Positions 1 through 11,534 of a stretch of DNA of 64,000 bases are shown here, piece after piece. Position numbers and translations under genes: made by a program. Origin of the DNA: Lyophyllum atratum (taxonomy: Eukaryota > Basidiomycota > Agaricomycetes > Agaricales > Lyophyllaceae); assembly GCA_014905825.1 (NCBI GenBank), contig JACGCN010000007.1, positions 1,488,001-1,552,000 of the forward strand. Reading direction: 5' to 3'. Under the pieces are notes generated by a model. That model saw nothing but the letters and a program-made list of their open reading frames with translations, did no database searches and was not told where the DNA came from. How positions within the stretch are numbered: position 1 is the first letter of the stretch; each line of letters opens with the position of its first letter.

Positions 1-904
1 CTGCATTTGACCACCCAGCATTCTGAGGTTAGGAAGGTCGTTCAGAACTCAATGATCTTCCTCTGGGGGTTCTTCTGCTGGAACAACACATACCCGGATT
101 CGATCACCCTCATCGAATACACGCGCAAGTCGCTTCTCAAGGCCGCGAAACACCTAGACAACGAAGCGATGATCGACCGCCTTTCAACCAACACTGACTA
201 CGTGCAGCAGCTGTCAACGATTGTACGTGTTTTCTAATGTCCCTTAACGTTATCAACTGTTGGTATTTGTAGCTCAGTGGTCGGGTCAGCGTATGGCGTG
301 TCAAGCCCAAGTCTAATGCAGTGTCTGCAATTAGCGCTGGTTATGGACTCTCCAACGACAACAAATTGCGTACGCGAGCTTGGATTAGGGACAGGTGTTA
401 TATATATAAAGGAGATATCGCGGAGGAACTCGGGGTACGTTCCGAGGCCTCTCCCGAGCGTGATGAGCTAACTTTATTCATACAGACGCACACTCTGGAC
501 GCGGCGCGCCCATACGAGAATCCGACACTCCTCTCTGTGATGGAGGAAGTCTTTTTTACAGGGACCACATCGATCGGCGCTCGACTTCCATCAAAATTCA
601 AGTCCTCGCTCAAGGATAAACCCGATGAGAAAGAGGTTCCCATCCCGATGCTCGCACACGTAGCAACGGGTGTAAGTCATAACAACATTTGTAACTATTA
701 TGCTTATTGTTACGTTAGATATATGCTAGTCTCAAGGAGCGTGAAGAAGGGCCCCATGTTCAAGCCGACTTCGGAAGTGGGGTGTTCGAGAATACCTACA
801 AACGTCACGTCGACTTCTTGGAGTCCATTCGCAGGGATGCGCCGAAGAAATTTCATGGTATGATGCACCGTATCTACATGAAAGTTACTAGGTGCATTGA
901 TTAG
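1..904 (+). CDS. DUF6532 domain protein, 3' part (5' end outside window)
   Basis: Three reading-frame blocks join across short introns. The first intron starts with gtacgt near 223 and ends in ttgtag near 271; another lies near 437-484 and another near 671-718. The last block contains a run like HVATG then IYASLKEREEG, followed by FENTYKRHV and FLESIRR. This is the usual C-terminal signature of the basidiomycete DUF6532 family, which has no known function and is often found near transposons. The chosen stop is the TAG at 902-904. A gtatga motif at 857 could instead be a donor that extends the gene. The N-terminal half is missing at the window edge, so completeness cannot be judged. Confidence 0.7.
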
Positions 905-1230
905 TAGATCCGCTTTTTTCTGTGTCTTATGCCATAGTATTCTAGTGGCGGGCAATTGGCGGCCTCCGCTTCCGACAGCAAGGAGTTCTCAAGCCTATTC
1001 GACTTGTCCAAAATGGTTGATGAATAGTCGGATATTACAGTTGTCACTACATATATAACTAGGAATGTTTAGATATCGTGTCTACAATATACCAGTATTT
1101 TAGTGACAATCTCAGGCAATCTCAATAATTGTTAGACGAGACTTGAGATTATGTCTAATTCACATATTCTGCCATTTATCAGTAATTATGTGTAAATGGT
1201 AGTATTTAGCAGTTCGGGATTTCCCTGATG
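905..1230. other. Intergenic, possible decayed 3' LTR remnant
   Basis: AT-rich sequence with no gene. It begins just outside the AGATCTCAACA at 1231-1241, which is the expected start of the 3' LTR of the minus-strand copia element. I could not match the stretch to the sequence at the other end of the element beyond those terminal 11 bases. Confidence 0.3.
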
Positions 1231-1289
1231 AGATCTCAACACTCCTCCTCACCCGTAAGTGTGCTCCTCCTCGCATGGAATCGTGGTGT

Positions 1290-3300
1290 CTATTGAAGGC
1301 CGAGCGAAGCGCGAAGTCGAGAGAAGAGGGGAAAGGGGAGCGCCTTCGTAAAGAGGTCGGCCACATTATCCTTCGTGTTAATATATCGTACTGTTAATTC
1401 GTTTGTTGCGACGCGCTCGCGGAGGAAGTGGTACTTGATATCAATGTGTTTAACGCGGGAATGGAGTAAGGGATCCTCGGATAGACTGATGGCTGAGTTG
1501 TTATCGCAGAGGATTGTCGTGGGTCCCGAGGGAGCCATGTCGATGGCCGTTAGGAGCGCGCGTAGCCATATGCACTCCTGTGCGGATTCGAAGGCGGCCA
1601 TATATTCCGCTTCGCAGGACGACACGGCGACCGTTTTCTGCTTCTTAGAGGACCATGATACAGCTCCTGTACTGAGGGACCAAGCGTAGCCCCCGACACT
1701 CCGTCGGGTATCCAAGCAGTTAGCCCAGTCGGAATCGGTGAAACCAATGAGGCCGATTTTTCCTGCGCCACCCAAGGTAAGGCGAAGGTCCCGCGTCCCC
1801 TTCAGGTATCGAACGAGTTGTAAGGCGGCGTTCCAGTGTAGGTATGAATATGAATCCAGGTATTGGGTTAGTTGTTGAACGGCGTGCTGAATGTCAGGGC
1901 GCGTAGAAATCGCTAGGTAAAGTAGACAGCCAACAAGTGAGCGATACGGTAGTTTCGCGATGGCTTCTTGCTCGTCCGCGGGTAAGGAGGCGCGATCAAC
2001 GCGTCGTAGTTTAAGACCTGGCTCCATTGGGAGGGATAAGGGCGCGGCATTGGATTGACCGAACTGTGATATTATCTTGTCAATGAGGGCTTTCTGGGAA
2101 TGGTGAACGGTACGATTCGGGTGATCCCATTCGACGGCGATGCCAAGGATGTGACGTGGGGTGCCAAGGTCGGATATAGTCCAAGCGCCTCGCATTTGGG
2201 CCTTGAACCGCTCGTTCTCAGCCTTTGAGTCTGCGATCGACATGAAATCGTCGACATGTACCGCGGTGACGACTATGCCTGTGTCAGTTTTCCGATAGTA
2301 TACGCACGACTCGCAGGCTAGGCGAGTGAACCCCCACTTCAGCATGTTCTCGTTCAATGTCTTGTTCCAGATCCTCCCCGCCTGTTTCATCCCATATAGT
2401 CCCCTCTCTAGCTTCCAGACCCAATTTTCCTTCCCTTCCTCTTCAAATCCTTTCGGTTGCGCCATGTAAACCGTCTCCTCCTCTGGTAAGACCCCGTATA
2501 GGAAAGCAGTTTTGACGTCGATCTGGGTGGCGTCCCAACCCATCGATGCGGCTAAGTGAAGAAGGATACACCATGATTCCATGCGGGCAGTGGGTGAGGT
2601 TGTTTTCGTATAATCCTGTCCATATACCTGATTAAAGCCTTTCAGTACGACCCGGACCTTATATCTAGTGATCTTGCCGTTCTCATCGCGTTTTAGCACG
2701 AAGACGGGTTTCCCCTGGTGGATCCGGTGTCCCTCGGGAACCTCTGCACGTGGGACCAGTCTGTACACCCCCATCTCCTTGAGGGACTTCAGCTCGTCAC
2801 GATAACCGGCCTCCCATTTCTCAGCATCAGGTGAGTTCCTCGCCTCTTCCCAATTTTTCGGCTCGTCCGATGATGTCAATGTCGGATCAATATCGGGCTC
2901 ATTTTCGATCGCAGCCAGGGCAGCGAGAATTCGATCAAGATCGCCATCGGCAGTCCTGATGTTATCTGCCGGAAGTTCCTCGGGTCGGCGTCGGAGGTCC
3001 TCGATGATCTCCTTCCGTTCCGCGCGAGCCGTCTTCAGTCTCTCTGCTGCCTCCTTCGACTCCCGGACTGCCTTCTGTGTACGTGATTCAGGTGGGTTGT
3101 CGGGGTTGACCTTCATCGTCGGTACATGGGTACATGCCGAACGACGCAGTTGCTCCTCCTGAGGCGGCATTTGGTCGGCTGGTTCAGGGGCTGGGTTCGC
3201 ATCAAGTGGAAGAGGCGCAATGGGCGCGTCATTTTCGTCCTCCAGAGGATCGATTGATGCACTACGAAGGATCTCATCTGGGGTGAGGAATTCCGGGTGT
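1290..3300 (-). CDS. Copia reverse transcriptase-RNase H part of polyprotein
   Basis: An RVT_2-type reverse transcriptase: DVKTAFLYG, RGLYGMKQAGR and the catalytic VHVDD in place of the common YVDD. RNase H of the copia type follows (SSCEAEYMA, ILCDNNSAI, HIDIKYHFLRE). The longest ATG-started frame begins at 3170, but the same frame can be read upstream to about 3,295 with sensible linker sequence. The true polyprotein therefore continued across a one-base frame change from the gag-integrase frame. The frame ends at 1290 close to the presumed polypurine tract. RT catalytic Asp residues are present. Confidence 0.8.
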
Positions 3301-5911
3301 CAGGCACTGTGGTTGGGGCGGGAGGTGGTGCATGCCCGTCGTGGCTTTCAAGGAAACGGACGTGATACGTACTATGTACGTGTTTCATCGTCCTATCATA
3401 GCATCTGTAGCATTTAGAACGCGGATCGTACCCAATGAGGACACATTCTATGGATCTTTCGAAGATCTTGGGATTGTGTTCGCTGAGGATAAGAACGAAC
3501 ACGCGACAGCCTATCTCGCGCATGTATGAGTAATCGGGCTTCCTTTCATAGTAGAGTTCGTCTGGAGTGACGTCTCGGAGTGATGACGTTTTGGTTTTAC
3601 CAGTGAGGTGAGTTGCCATCAAATAGAACTCGTCCCATAAGAAAGGCGGGCATCTGGATGCTATCCTCATAGCACGCGCCTTCCCCATAAGAGTGCGGTG
3701 CATGCGCTCAATCCGCCCCATGTGGGCAGAAGTATAGGATGCCCCGAATTGCTGTTGAATTCCCTTAGACTTCAGCCAGGTATCCATCTCATGGCTTTTA
3801 AGTTCGCCATCAAACCCTGTGTGAATGATCTTGACCTTAAGTCCCGTCTCCAATTCGCGCGCGCGCGTCCAAGCTTTAAGTTCTGGTAGCACGTCGCTCT
3901 TCAGTTTGAGCGGGATAGACCATGGCTTGCTCGAGTAGTCGTCTAAGATGTTCATCATATAATTCGTGCCCTTCCGAAAAGTTACAGCAGCCTGTCCAGT
4001 CAAATCTATCCATATAATCTCCAATCTCGCCGTTGCTCTATGCTCCTCCCCCTCCTGCCACACCTTGGGAACCGGTTTCCTGGTCTGTTTTCCAAGGATA
4101 CAATGTTCACATTTGGGCGGTGTGGAGGGAGTAGAAGGCGTACCTTCAATCATTCCGGCCTTAACCATCGCCATTATAGACGGATAGTTGGCGTGGCCAA
4201 GCCTGCGATGCCAGGTGGCGAGATCGGGCGCATGTTGCGCGATGAGAGAATGCTCCACCTGAGCGGAGTGGAGACCCAACGCGTATAACCGCCTACCAGG
4301 AAGTAAAGTAGCGGTGGCGATGATGGCGTTGGTCTGGGGATGACGGATGATGGCCCCCTTCTTATCGAAGGAGATGGAGGTGTTGGACTGGGAGGACATC
4401 ACACTTATAGATGTAAGGCGGACTGTAGACTTTGGGACGTAGAGAACGTTCTCGAGGACGATATGGGCACCGCTCGCAACGCGGAGGTGAATGGCTCCTA
4501 TCCCGATCACGGCGATGGAGGATCCCCCGACGCCTTTGATGGGACGCTCGGGCATTGGGTTAAGGGAATAAAAGTCGGATTTGAATGGGGAGATGTGGAC
4601 GGTGGCGCCAGAGTCGAGGAAGAACGGATGTTCCTCGATCTGGGCTAGTGGGACGCGATCCCTCTGTTGGAGGGAAGTTATACCCACAAAGGGTAGCTCG
4701 TCGGTGTCTGTGGTGGTACGTTCCGGCCAATTGACCCCTGCGTTGGGTTCATCGCCGACGGCGAACCAAGCGTCGAACTCAAGGGCTTCCGCTTCGGCGA
4801 GAGCGCTGGTAGCGACGGATGTGATGTTGGGGACGGGGTCAGAGGCTAGTCCTGCGAACTCTGGCTTGGTAGCGGTCTGGGCCGCTATGAAGGCTGCAAT
4901 GGATGCTGAATCGCCTTCAACTGAGTAGGCGGTCCCCCCGCTCGGAGTGATGGTAATCTTCGACGAGGGCTTTCCTGTATCCTTGCCGGCCTTTCGTTTC
5001 GCGTCAAAATGGGCGAGGCGCGCTGTGCGAGATTCCTCGATAGTCTTGCCTTCCTGTCCTCCTCCTGGTAAGATACACCATGCTTTCGTGTGTCCCTGAC
5101 ATGGGCATCCGGCCGTGAGGCAGTTGGAGCACGACAGGTTGGAGGGTCCGCCGTGAGTGGATTGCGCCTTAGCCGCAAATGCAGCGTGCGCGGTGGAGTG
5201 ATCGTGTTTATCGGCAGAAATGAGCGTCTGCTCGTTCTCGATGTAGCGGCGGATGTCGGTGGATAGGTATGGTTTGTCTTTGGTGGAAGCGGCAAGGTCG
5301 CGGGATATGTTAGATCGGGCATGTGCAAATGCGGACACGGAGAGGGAGCTAAGGGCGGCGATGCACTTCAGGGTATCTGAGGAGACTTCCCCAACGTCGA
5401 ACGCACGGTCGATCTTCTCGTAGATGCCGTCGAGGGTCTTTGTCAAAGGTTCCTCGAGCAAGCATTTAGTGGAAAGGGCCTCCTGGAGCAGGCGCACCTG
5501 CTGTACCGGACCCGACCCCGCGTGTCTCGTCTTCAACATTTTCCAGCATGCTTTCCCCCCCGATTTCTCAACAAACTGTCGTTCCGAGCTAGATACTCCG
5601 GTCGCGATGAACGTGCAGGTGAGCCGATCATTGGTATGCCAGTGGCCGAATGCGCGGGGCTCGAGATCTTTGTCGGGAATGGAGGGGGGATCGAAAGCGT
5701 ACTCACAGAGTCCGTTAAGAACGAGTTGGAACTCGAAGTCGCGAGCCCAGCTCGTGTACATGCCGTCGTCCTTATCGAGGAGGTGACCGGTGTACTTTCC
5801 GACGCCAGTGACCAACGGGATGGTGCAGGCGCTGGTGCCATCGACACGGCGCCTTTCAGCAGCAATGGCGTCCATAGCGGAGGTAGTCATAGGTGGGGAT
5901 GGATGGGACAA
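3290..5911 (-). CDS. Copia gag-protease-integrase part of polyprotein
   Basis: The frame starts at the ATG at 5911 and carries a UBN2-like gag region. A Cys/His cluster follows (CSNCLTAGCPCQGHTKAWC, near residue 260). The protease motif FLDSGATVHIS comes next, then the pre-integrase HRRLGH and CEHCILGKQ zinc motif. The integrase core starts with WIDLTG. The second catalytic acidic site, normally in a RTDGGGE-like context, reads IHTGFDGEL, so the expected Asp is replaced by Gly. The downstream ERMHRT Glu is present. The frame stays open to about 3,113, but the coding meaning shifts to another frame near 3,296-3,302. Read as one broken polyprotein with the RT frame. Confidence 0.8.
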
Positions 5912-6408
5912 AGGATTCTGAGATCCTTAATTAGACCTCGCGTCGCGTACACGCGCCGAGATAAGATAAGATGCGGGACAATCGGTCCCGGGCAATGATG
6001 CAGGCAGTCGGCCCGCTAGTGCAGATCAGGATTCAGATAAAAGCTCGTCACGGTATGTGTACGGCTAATAGCCCATAACCTGTTAAAATCTGACCTGTAG
6101 GTAGAGATAAGATATGAGATCCCTAGTATCTCGGTAGAAGAACTAGTATATTATGCTGTACCTGTAGGTAGAGATAAGATATGAGATCTACAGGTACAGT
6201 CAGTAAGTGAGTCTGGGTAACGGTATAAAGTGGCTCACCCCTAGTATCTCGGTAGAAGAACTAGGGGTGACTGGTATGTAGGTAGGTATATATATGTAAT
6301 GGTGTCCTTTGTGGTAATGAGATAAAGAGACCGTGAAATAAAGAAAGCTAATTATAGATATCTGATAAAGGGAGCGTGCACGCTTACGGTGCGCATCAGA
6401 TCTCAACA
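5912..6408 (-). repeat. 5' LTR/leader of copia element with hairpins and direct repeats
   Basis: About 500 bp between the gag ATG and the TGTTGAGATCT terminus. Two direct repeats alternate: acctgtaggtagagataag... at 6093-6121 and 6160-6188, and ccctagtatctcggtagaag... at 6121-6146 and 6238-6263. Two perfect inverted repeats are visible: CTGTACCTGTAG (6156-6167) with CTACAGGTACAG (6188-6199), and CACCCCTAGT (6236-6245) with ACTAGGGGTG (6260-6269). The exact inner edge of the LTR is not resolved. Confidence 0.5.
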
Positions 6409-6499
6409 GTTTGATCTCATCAGAAGATGGGTTCGCGAATTATTGGTTACATAGCCTGCTTCGCCCTGATCCTCCTGACCTACTACCAAAGTAGCAGGA

Positions 6500-7240
6500 A
6501 TTAGGTTGTTTCAGTCATTTGTGGAGGCATATCCCATTGTATTCAACTCGGAGCTAGGGTGGTGCCTTGGGACTCTCGCGCAGGTGCTTTCCGCCCTAGG
6601 ACGGCGAGAAGAAGGTTTGGTTGCTATTGAAGAAGCCGTCTCATTACATCGAGCACTCGCAGAGGAACACCCTAATGTGTTCAATGACTCCCTCGCACGG
6701 TCTCTCACCCATTTCGCCAACATCCTCTCGCCACTTGGGCGCAGAAGGGACGCTCTGAGCGCAGCTGAACAAGCCGTCGGGCTATATCGCCCATTGGCAA
6801 AGGCCTACCCAAAGGCATTCAACGGAGAACTCGCGTGGTGTCTGACTACGCTGGCAAATCTGGTCCCTCCACAAACTGAGACTACCCTGGCAGATCTGGT
6901 CCCTCCACAAACTCCCGAGTCTGCCTTAATCTTCGCCAAAGATGCCACCCTATTGTGACGGCCACTCGCAATGGCGCCCCCCAAAGCATTCAATGCAGAT
7001 CCTGCATGGTGTCTGGATACCTTCGCTGCTCTGCTTTCTCCGATTCCGCTATAGTATCAAGAAGCCTTGAAGGCTACTGAAGAAGCCCTGTCAGAGGCAT
7101 ACCCTGACATATATTCCATCCAAGTTTCAAATGACCATGAATGCCGTCCCAGAGCTCGCAGCGCCAGGCGCAGAAGACCTAAGCCTTTTGACCAACTTTT
7201 AAGAAACTGGACTAGTTCACGTAGCATGAGAAACATACAA
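6500..7240 (+). pseudogene. TPR-repeat protein fragment
   Basis: An open frame at 6506-6958 encodes at least three about 45-residue tetratricopeptide units of the fungal type: VFNSELGWCLGTLAQVLS, VFNDSLARSLTHFANILS and AFNGELAWCLTTLANL, each followed by LGRR..AL..(E/A)(E/Q)AV. A fourth decayed unit (AFNADPAWCLDTFAALLS) follows after a stop at about 6,958 and is broken again near 7,050. These arrays normally form the C-terminus of large NACHT/CHAT-type proteins in basidiomycetes. No such partner domain is present here. It directly abuts the copia LTR end, so truncation by that element is plausible but unproven. Confidence 0.7.
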
Positions 7241-7565
7241 TGCGCCTAGAAGTTGTACGCGTTTCGGCCTACGATCCCTTGCCAGACATCGGAATTCGAG
7301 TTATGGCCATTGTCGGTCATTTTTGCACCATGAGTAAAAGTAAGCGAGGGGTATGCGGAAAGGTATCGATTATGGTCGATTTGTCGGATTGTCCGCTTGA
7401 ATGATCCCGGAATCTTGCGTGATTGCTGATCAGCTCATGTTCTTGCAGCCACATGCCAACTTCTACGCAATACGGCCCGGACGGGAGAGGACCATGCCTC
7501 AAGATACAGGGGTTCTCGTTGTAATAATCAACACAGCTCAAGCTTGACCTATAGTTCTCGCACCC

Positions 7566-9200
7566 ATGGCCCCCAGTATCATAACCAAGTTCGAGGTCCT
7601 TCAAACTTCCTCTTCTCCACCTAAGTGGGAAGGCTGATATCGTCGAAACCCAGGTTTTCCGAGTGCCCCCGCGCTGGCTGTTCGTCCGTCTCGAAACCTC
7701 CGATGGCATCGTCGGATGGGGCGAAGGAACGCTCGAGGGCCACACTGAAGCCGTCGAAGGCGCTTACCGGGACCTCATCGACCGGTTCGTGGGCTGCGAT
7801 GCGGACAACATCGAAGATATATGGCAGACTGCACATCGCGGCCGGTTCTATCGCGGGGGCCCCGTTCTAATGGTAGGCCTACCCGTCCGCCGCGATCGAG
7901 TAAATTGATTAGTCGTGACTATTTTAGAGCGCACTTGCCGGATTAGATATTGCATTATGGGATATCAAAGGCAAGAAACTGGGGGTTCCGGTCTGGCAGC
8001 TACTAGGAGGCAAAGTTCGCGCCCGCGTGAGGGTGTATGGGTGGATTGGCGGCGATCAGCCCTCCGACACATTCACAGCAGCCATGTTCCGTAAAAGCCA
8101 AGGCTTTACGGCGGTAAAGATGAACGCTACTGGTACGTCACTTCAGCATCTAATCGACGCTGATAGAAGGCTGATCGAAGACGAATGGAACAGAGTCTAT
8201 CGCTTGGATTGATAACCCTTCTATCCTGAACGATACAGTCACTCGTGTCAAAGATATTCGATCTTTAGGCCTGGATGTTGGCGTGGACTTCCATGGGAGG
8301 TTGCACAAAGGGATGGCAAAGCAGCTTGCTAAACTCCTGGAGCCCTATCAACCACTGTTCATCGAAGGTCAGATCCCCATGTTTTTCCTTCTCCTCGCGT
8401 CATCAACTCATGCTACCGTCCAGAACCTATGCTCCCAACCCAACCCGAAGAAATCGCAGACCTTTCGAAGACTGTCTCAACACCAATCGCGCTAGGGGAG
8501 CGTCTGTACACCCGCACGGACTTCCGACCCTACCTCGAGAAACGCGCAATCGATATCGCCCAGCCCGATGTGAATGGCAAGAACGATGTTCTCTAATGAT
8601 TTCACTGACGCCCGCGAATAGGTATCGCACTGCGGTGGAATTAGTGAACTACACCGTATTGCCACTCTCACCGAAACATACGATGTGGCCCTCGCGCCTC
8701 ACTCGCCACTCGGCCCCATTGCTCTTGCGGCATGCATGCAGGTTGCGATAAACGCGCCGAATTGTGAGTCAATCAAGACACCCTGAATATTGACTTGTGT
8801 TGATCCATTCCACAGTCGTCATTCAAGAAATGAGCTGGAATGTGCGTCTTTGTTAGGCCCGCCTCTGATATGTAGATATCTTACCCGGCTTCGGCACCCA
8901 GATCCACTACAACACTGCAGCATGCGCGGATCCCGCTATGAGAGCCGACCTGCACACCTACATGTTGAACCCTGACGTGTTTACGGTGTCAGAAGGACAC
9001 ATCCCTGCGCTGGAAGGTGCGTCGCTTATGCCTTGCTGCCCTCGTGAATGCTCCGGCCAACACGATAGCCAGGTCCCGGGATAGGAATTGAAATCAATGA
9101 GGCGATGGTGCGTGAAGTATCAGCCAAGTATGTCGCTACATACCCAGCATGGAAAAATCCTGTGTGGCGGGGCGAGGACGGGAGCTTGCGGGAGTGGTGA
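7566..9200 (+). CDS. D-galactonate dehydratase-like enolase superfamily enzyme
   Basis: The mandelate racemase/galactonate dehydratase fold can be read end to end across at least seven short introns. N-terminal motifs are [12 protein letters not shown] and [11 protein letters not shown]. They are followed by [24 protein letters not shown] and [10 protein letters not shown]. Metal and acid/base sites are all visible: VDFHGR (Asp and His), LFIEEP (Glu, formed across an intron), ALGERLY (Glu), HCGGI, and [12 protein letters not shown] (catalytic His). The C-terminus [14 protein letters not shown] then TGA matches bacterial galactonate dehydratases closely. Expected reaction: dehydration of D-galactonate, or a related sugar acid, to the 2-keto-3-deoxy acid in the cytosol. 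The first exon is uncertain: the ATG at 7566 needs a very short 37-nt intron to reach the conserved frame. Confidence 0.88.
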
Positions 9201-9380
9201 GGCGTCTTCGTCACACTGTCAATCGGTGCATATCCTGCTCCTTCAACTGTACTACATATATCCACCGGAAGAAATATCAAGCGGGGAGGGATCAAGGAGA
9301 TAAGTAACACGATATGTTTCAGCGTGAGGTTCCTATAATCCCCCAAATTACCTGGCGTGGAGCCGCGTGCACCATGGACA

Positions 9381-10792
9381 TTATTGACGCATTTCCTCCA
9401 TGATGCTCTTCGAAGCGTCCATCCACGCCGCCGCAAGGATTTTTTGTCCTTCAGCTGTCGGGTGTAAACCATCCATTGTATGCTCCCGTCGTAGACTGCT
9501 TCCAATATCGCAAGATGATATGTTGATGTGCGGAACACACCTCGCAAGTGCGTCCACGAATGATGGAAATTGTGATGCAAGCGAAGGAACCGGCTCAGCA
9601 TCTGAAGTATCATCAATTTGTTCATCCGTGAAATCGGGAAACGGATGCTTTTGGTAAAAAACATATTGAGTATGCAGTCGGGAACGCCACACTAGGATTA
9701 GTAGCAATAGATTGTGACATACGACAATGATGATTTGTGCGAGGGACTTCGAATAGAAGGTCGATAGTTTCGAAACGAACGCGCATAGAGCGGTCTGGAA
9801 CCTCTGAGGATCCACATCCTGGGCCTCATCGTTGGTACCTAGCTATGATCTTGAGATTAGTGCTCAACGAATAGAGACAAACATGTCTTGCCCAATGCTA
9901 TAACGAGCAAAGTTGGATGAAGCTCCTTGTCGTCTGAATCATAGACAGAGTTGGACCACGGAGAAGCCTTGAAACCAGATGAGGCTCATCCGCAATCTTG
10001 CTTTCGAGGACAATCACAGACATGAAAAAATCGCGTCCCCATCCCATTGGGCAAATCACCACCGCCTTCCTGTTGTTTTATCTCTTCCTCCGTCGGATCC
10101 GTCAACCTCATACCCGGAAATGCGAGCAAATCAACTGCTATCTGAACTCCCGTTTCCTTCTTGAACCTGTCTCTTGCAAGGAAGGGAAAGGCGTCCAAGC
10201 AGCCTCTAGGTATGGGAGCCGAACCATCGGTGTAGCCACAGGATATCGAGTCGCCGATGAATAAGGCACGTATTGGACTTGGACTTGGAGCTTGATGAAG
10301 CGGTGGGGGAGGGTGGATATCACCGGCCTAGCCGGGGTAGTCAGATGGGTTGAGAGGTAAGATGTAAATGAGGGAGGTGTTTACAGAGGGTGTGATTATT
10401 GCCTCCAGCTCAAAGACAGAGGCCCAGTCGATAAGGGTTAGCTCGACCACCCTGCCGATCGGTATTTCGACGTCCTCTTGTGAGCTGTTGAACAGCTGTA
10501 TCGTCTGTGAGGCTTCCGTATCACACGACCCAACGACATTGTCTGAGCCTCTCGTCGCCCCCGAAATAACATAGCAGATCATGGGTGTCCCTCCATTGAA
10601 CCGATCCTTACGCTCCGTGACAGGCCCAGCTCGAATGCTCAATGACCGACCAGTGCATAGGAATCTGAGAGACGCGCCACACCAGGAAGCGACTAGAGAG
10701 CCTGCGTTCGTCTTTTGCCATCTTCCGGAGCGTTGAAGTTGGTATAGGCCGGCGGGGTGTAGTTCGACAAAAGGGACAGGGAGCGTTAACAT
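9381..10792 (-). CDS. GDSL/SGNH-type esterase, probably carbohydrate esterase-like
   Basis: Minus-strand exons join to an SGNH hydrolase. The N-terminal beta-rich domain of about 150 residues (from the ATG at 10792, or an in-frame ATG at 10834) resembles the lead domain of CE2-like esterases. Block I reads LFIGDSISCGYT (catalytic Ser). Block III reads LGTNDEA (oxyanion Asn), formed across an intron. Block V reads DGLHPTAEG (Asp/His). Introns: 10328-10384, one near 10,000, a 53-nt intron at 9839-9891 with a GC donor, and perhaps one more near 9,650-9,740 where the frame reads a non-homologous hydrophobic stretch. No clear signal peptide is seen in this model. Substrate is not predictable from sequence. 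Confidence 0.78.
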
Positions 10793-10834
10793 ATCTGCCT
10801 CGCAGTATTGGTGGTGGTTGTGGTGAGAGAACAA

Positions 10835-11534
10835 TACGAAATCGGCAAAACCCGATTAACTTGGACCTGGGCTTGCTGTGGATATCCGTCAGTGCAAGAG
10901 CCAAAGGCATTGGATGAATAGCTATGTCACCTTTAGGACTGTATATGCGCCGACGGACAGCACATATCGGCTCCATAACGACATAACTATCAAAGGTTCT
11001 CGATGATAGAACGTTCTGCAGGCGAGATCCTGTGACTCTGAGGAATACCTCTTGCGAGCAAGCAAGGTACATGTCATACACCTGGCGAAACGAAGCTGAT
11101 GACGTAGAATTCTTCTAATCCGTTACGCGCTGAGGATCCATAGTTGCATTGGCGCACCGATGATTGCCACCATGACTAGTCTGAATCAGAAACCTGCGTG
11201 ATGAAGTAGGTGCTCAGGGAGCTGCGAGGTGCCCAGCGACAATTTCTGGCATTTTTGCGCGTTTAGCGCCAGAGGCTGCCGAATATGAGATATGGTATCG
11301 CCACTTCCAACGTTACGATGGGGTTTCTGACTTCACGTAGGAAGACCACATACGGCGCAAATTGTCACGATGGTAGGATGAAGACTTGAAGGAATGTCAA
11401 TGTCATGATGCCAATTCAGGAGGAGGTTCCCACGGACCCTTTGATCGAAACCACCAGCTCCGAGTCGGTTGGTTCGCATCTTCGCCGATAAACTCTTCTT
11501 TCTCTTTCTTCCACCAGTTTTTTCTGCCCAAAAC
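10835..11534. other. Divergent intergenic region between esterase and PWI gene
   Basis: About 700 bp shared by the divergent 5' ends of the esterase (minus) and the PWI protein (plus). A minus-strand frame at 10,608-11,081 crosses it but is out of frame with the esterase and has no recognisable domain. A pyrimidine-rich stretch (ttcttctttctctttcttcc, near 11,490) precedes the PWI start, as is common upstream of fungal housekeeping genes. Confidence 0.5.

Larger units (their letters stand above)
1231..6408 (-). mobile_element. Ty1/copia LTR retrotransposon, degraded
   Basis: On the minus strand the domain order is gag, zinc knuckle, aspartic protease, GAG-pre-integrase, integrase, reverse transcriptase, RNase H, which defines Ty1/copia. 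Both ends show TGTTGAGATCT (reverse complement at 1231-1241 and around 6398-6408), preceded at the 3' side by a purine run resembling a polypurine tract. The sequences inside these ends do not otherwise match, so two equal LTRs were not found. I recognise no primer binding site or target duplication. A frameshift near 3,300 separates the two main frames, and one integrase acidic residue appears lost. The copy looks old and probably immobile. Confidence 0.85.

Noticed and set aside
7317..7745. 142-codon minus-strand ORF at 7.3-7.7 kb
   Set aside because: It overlaps the first conserved exon of the galactonate dehydratase in antisense and has no features.
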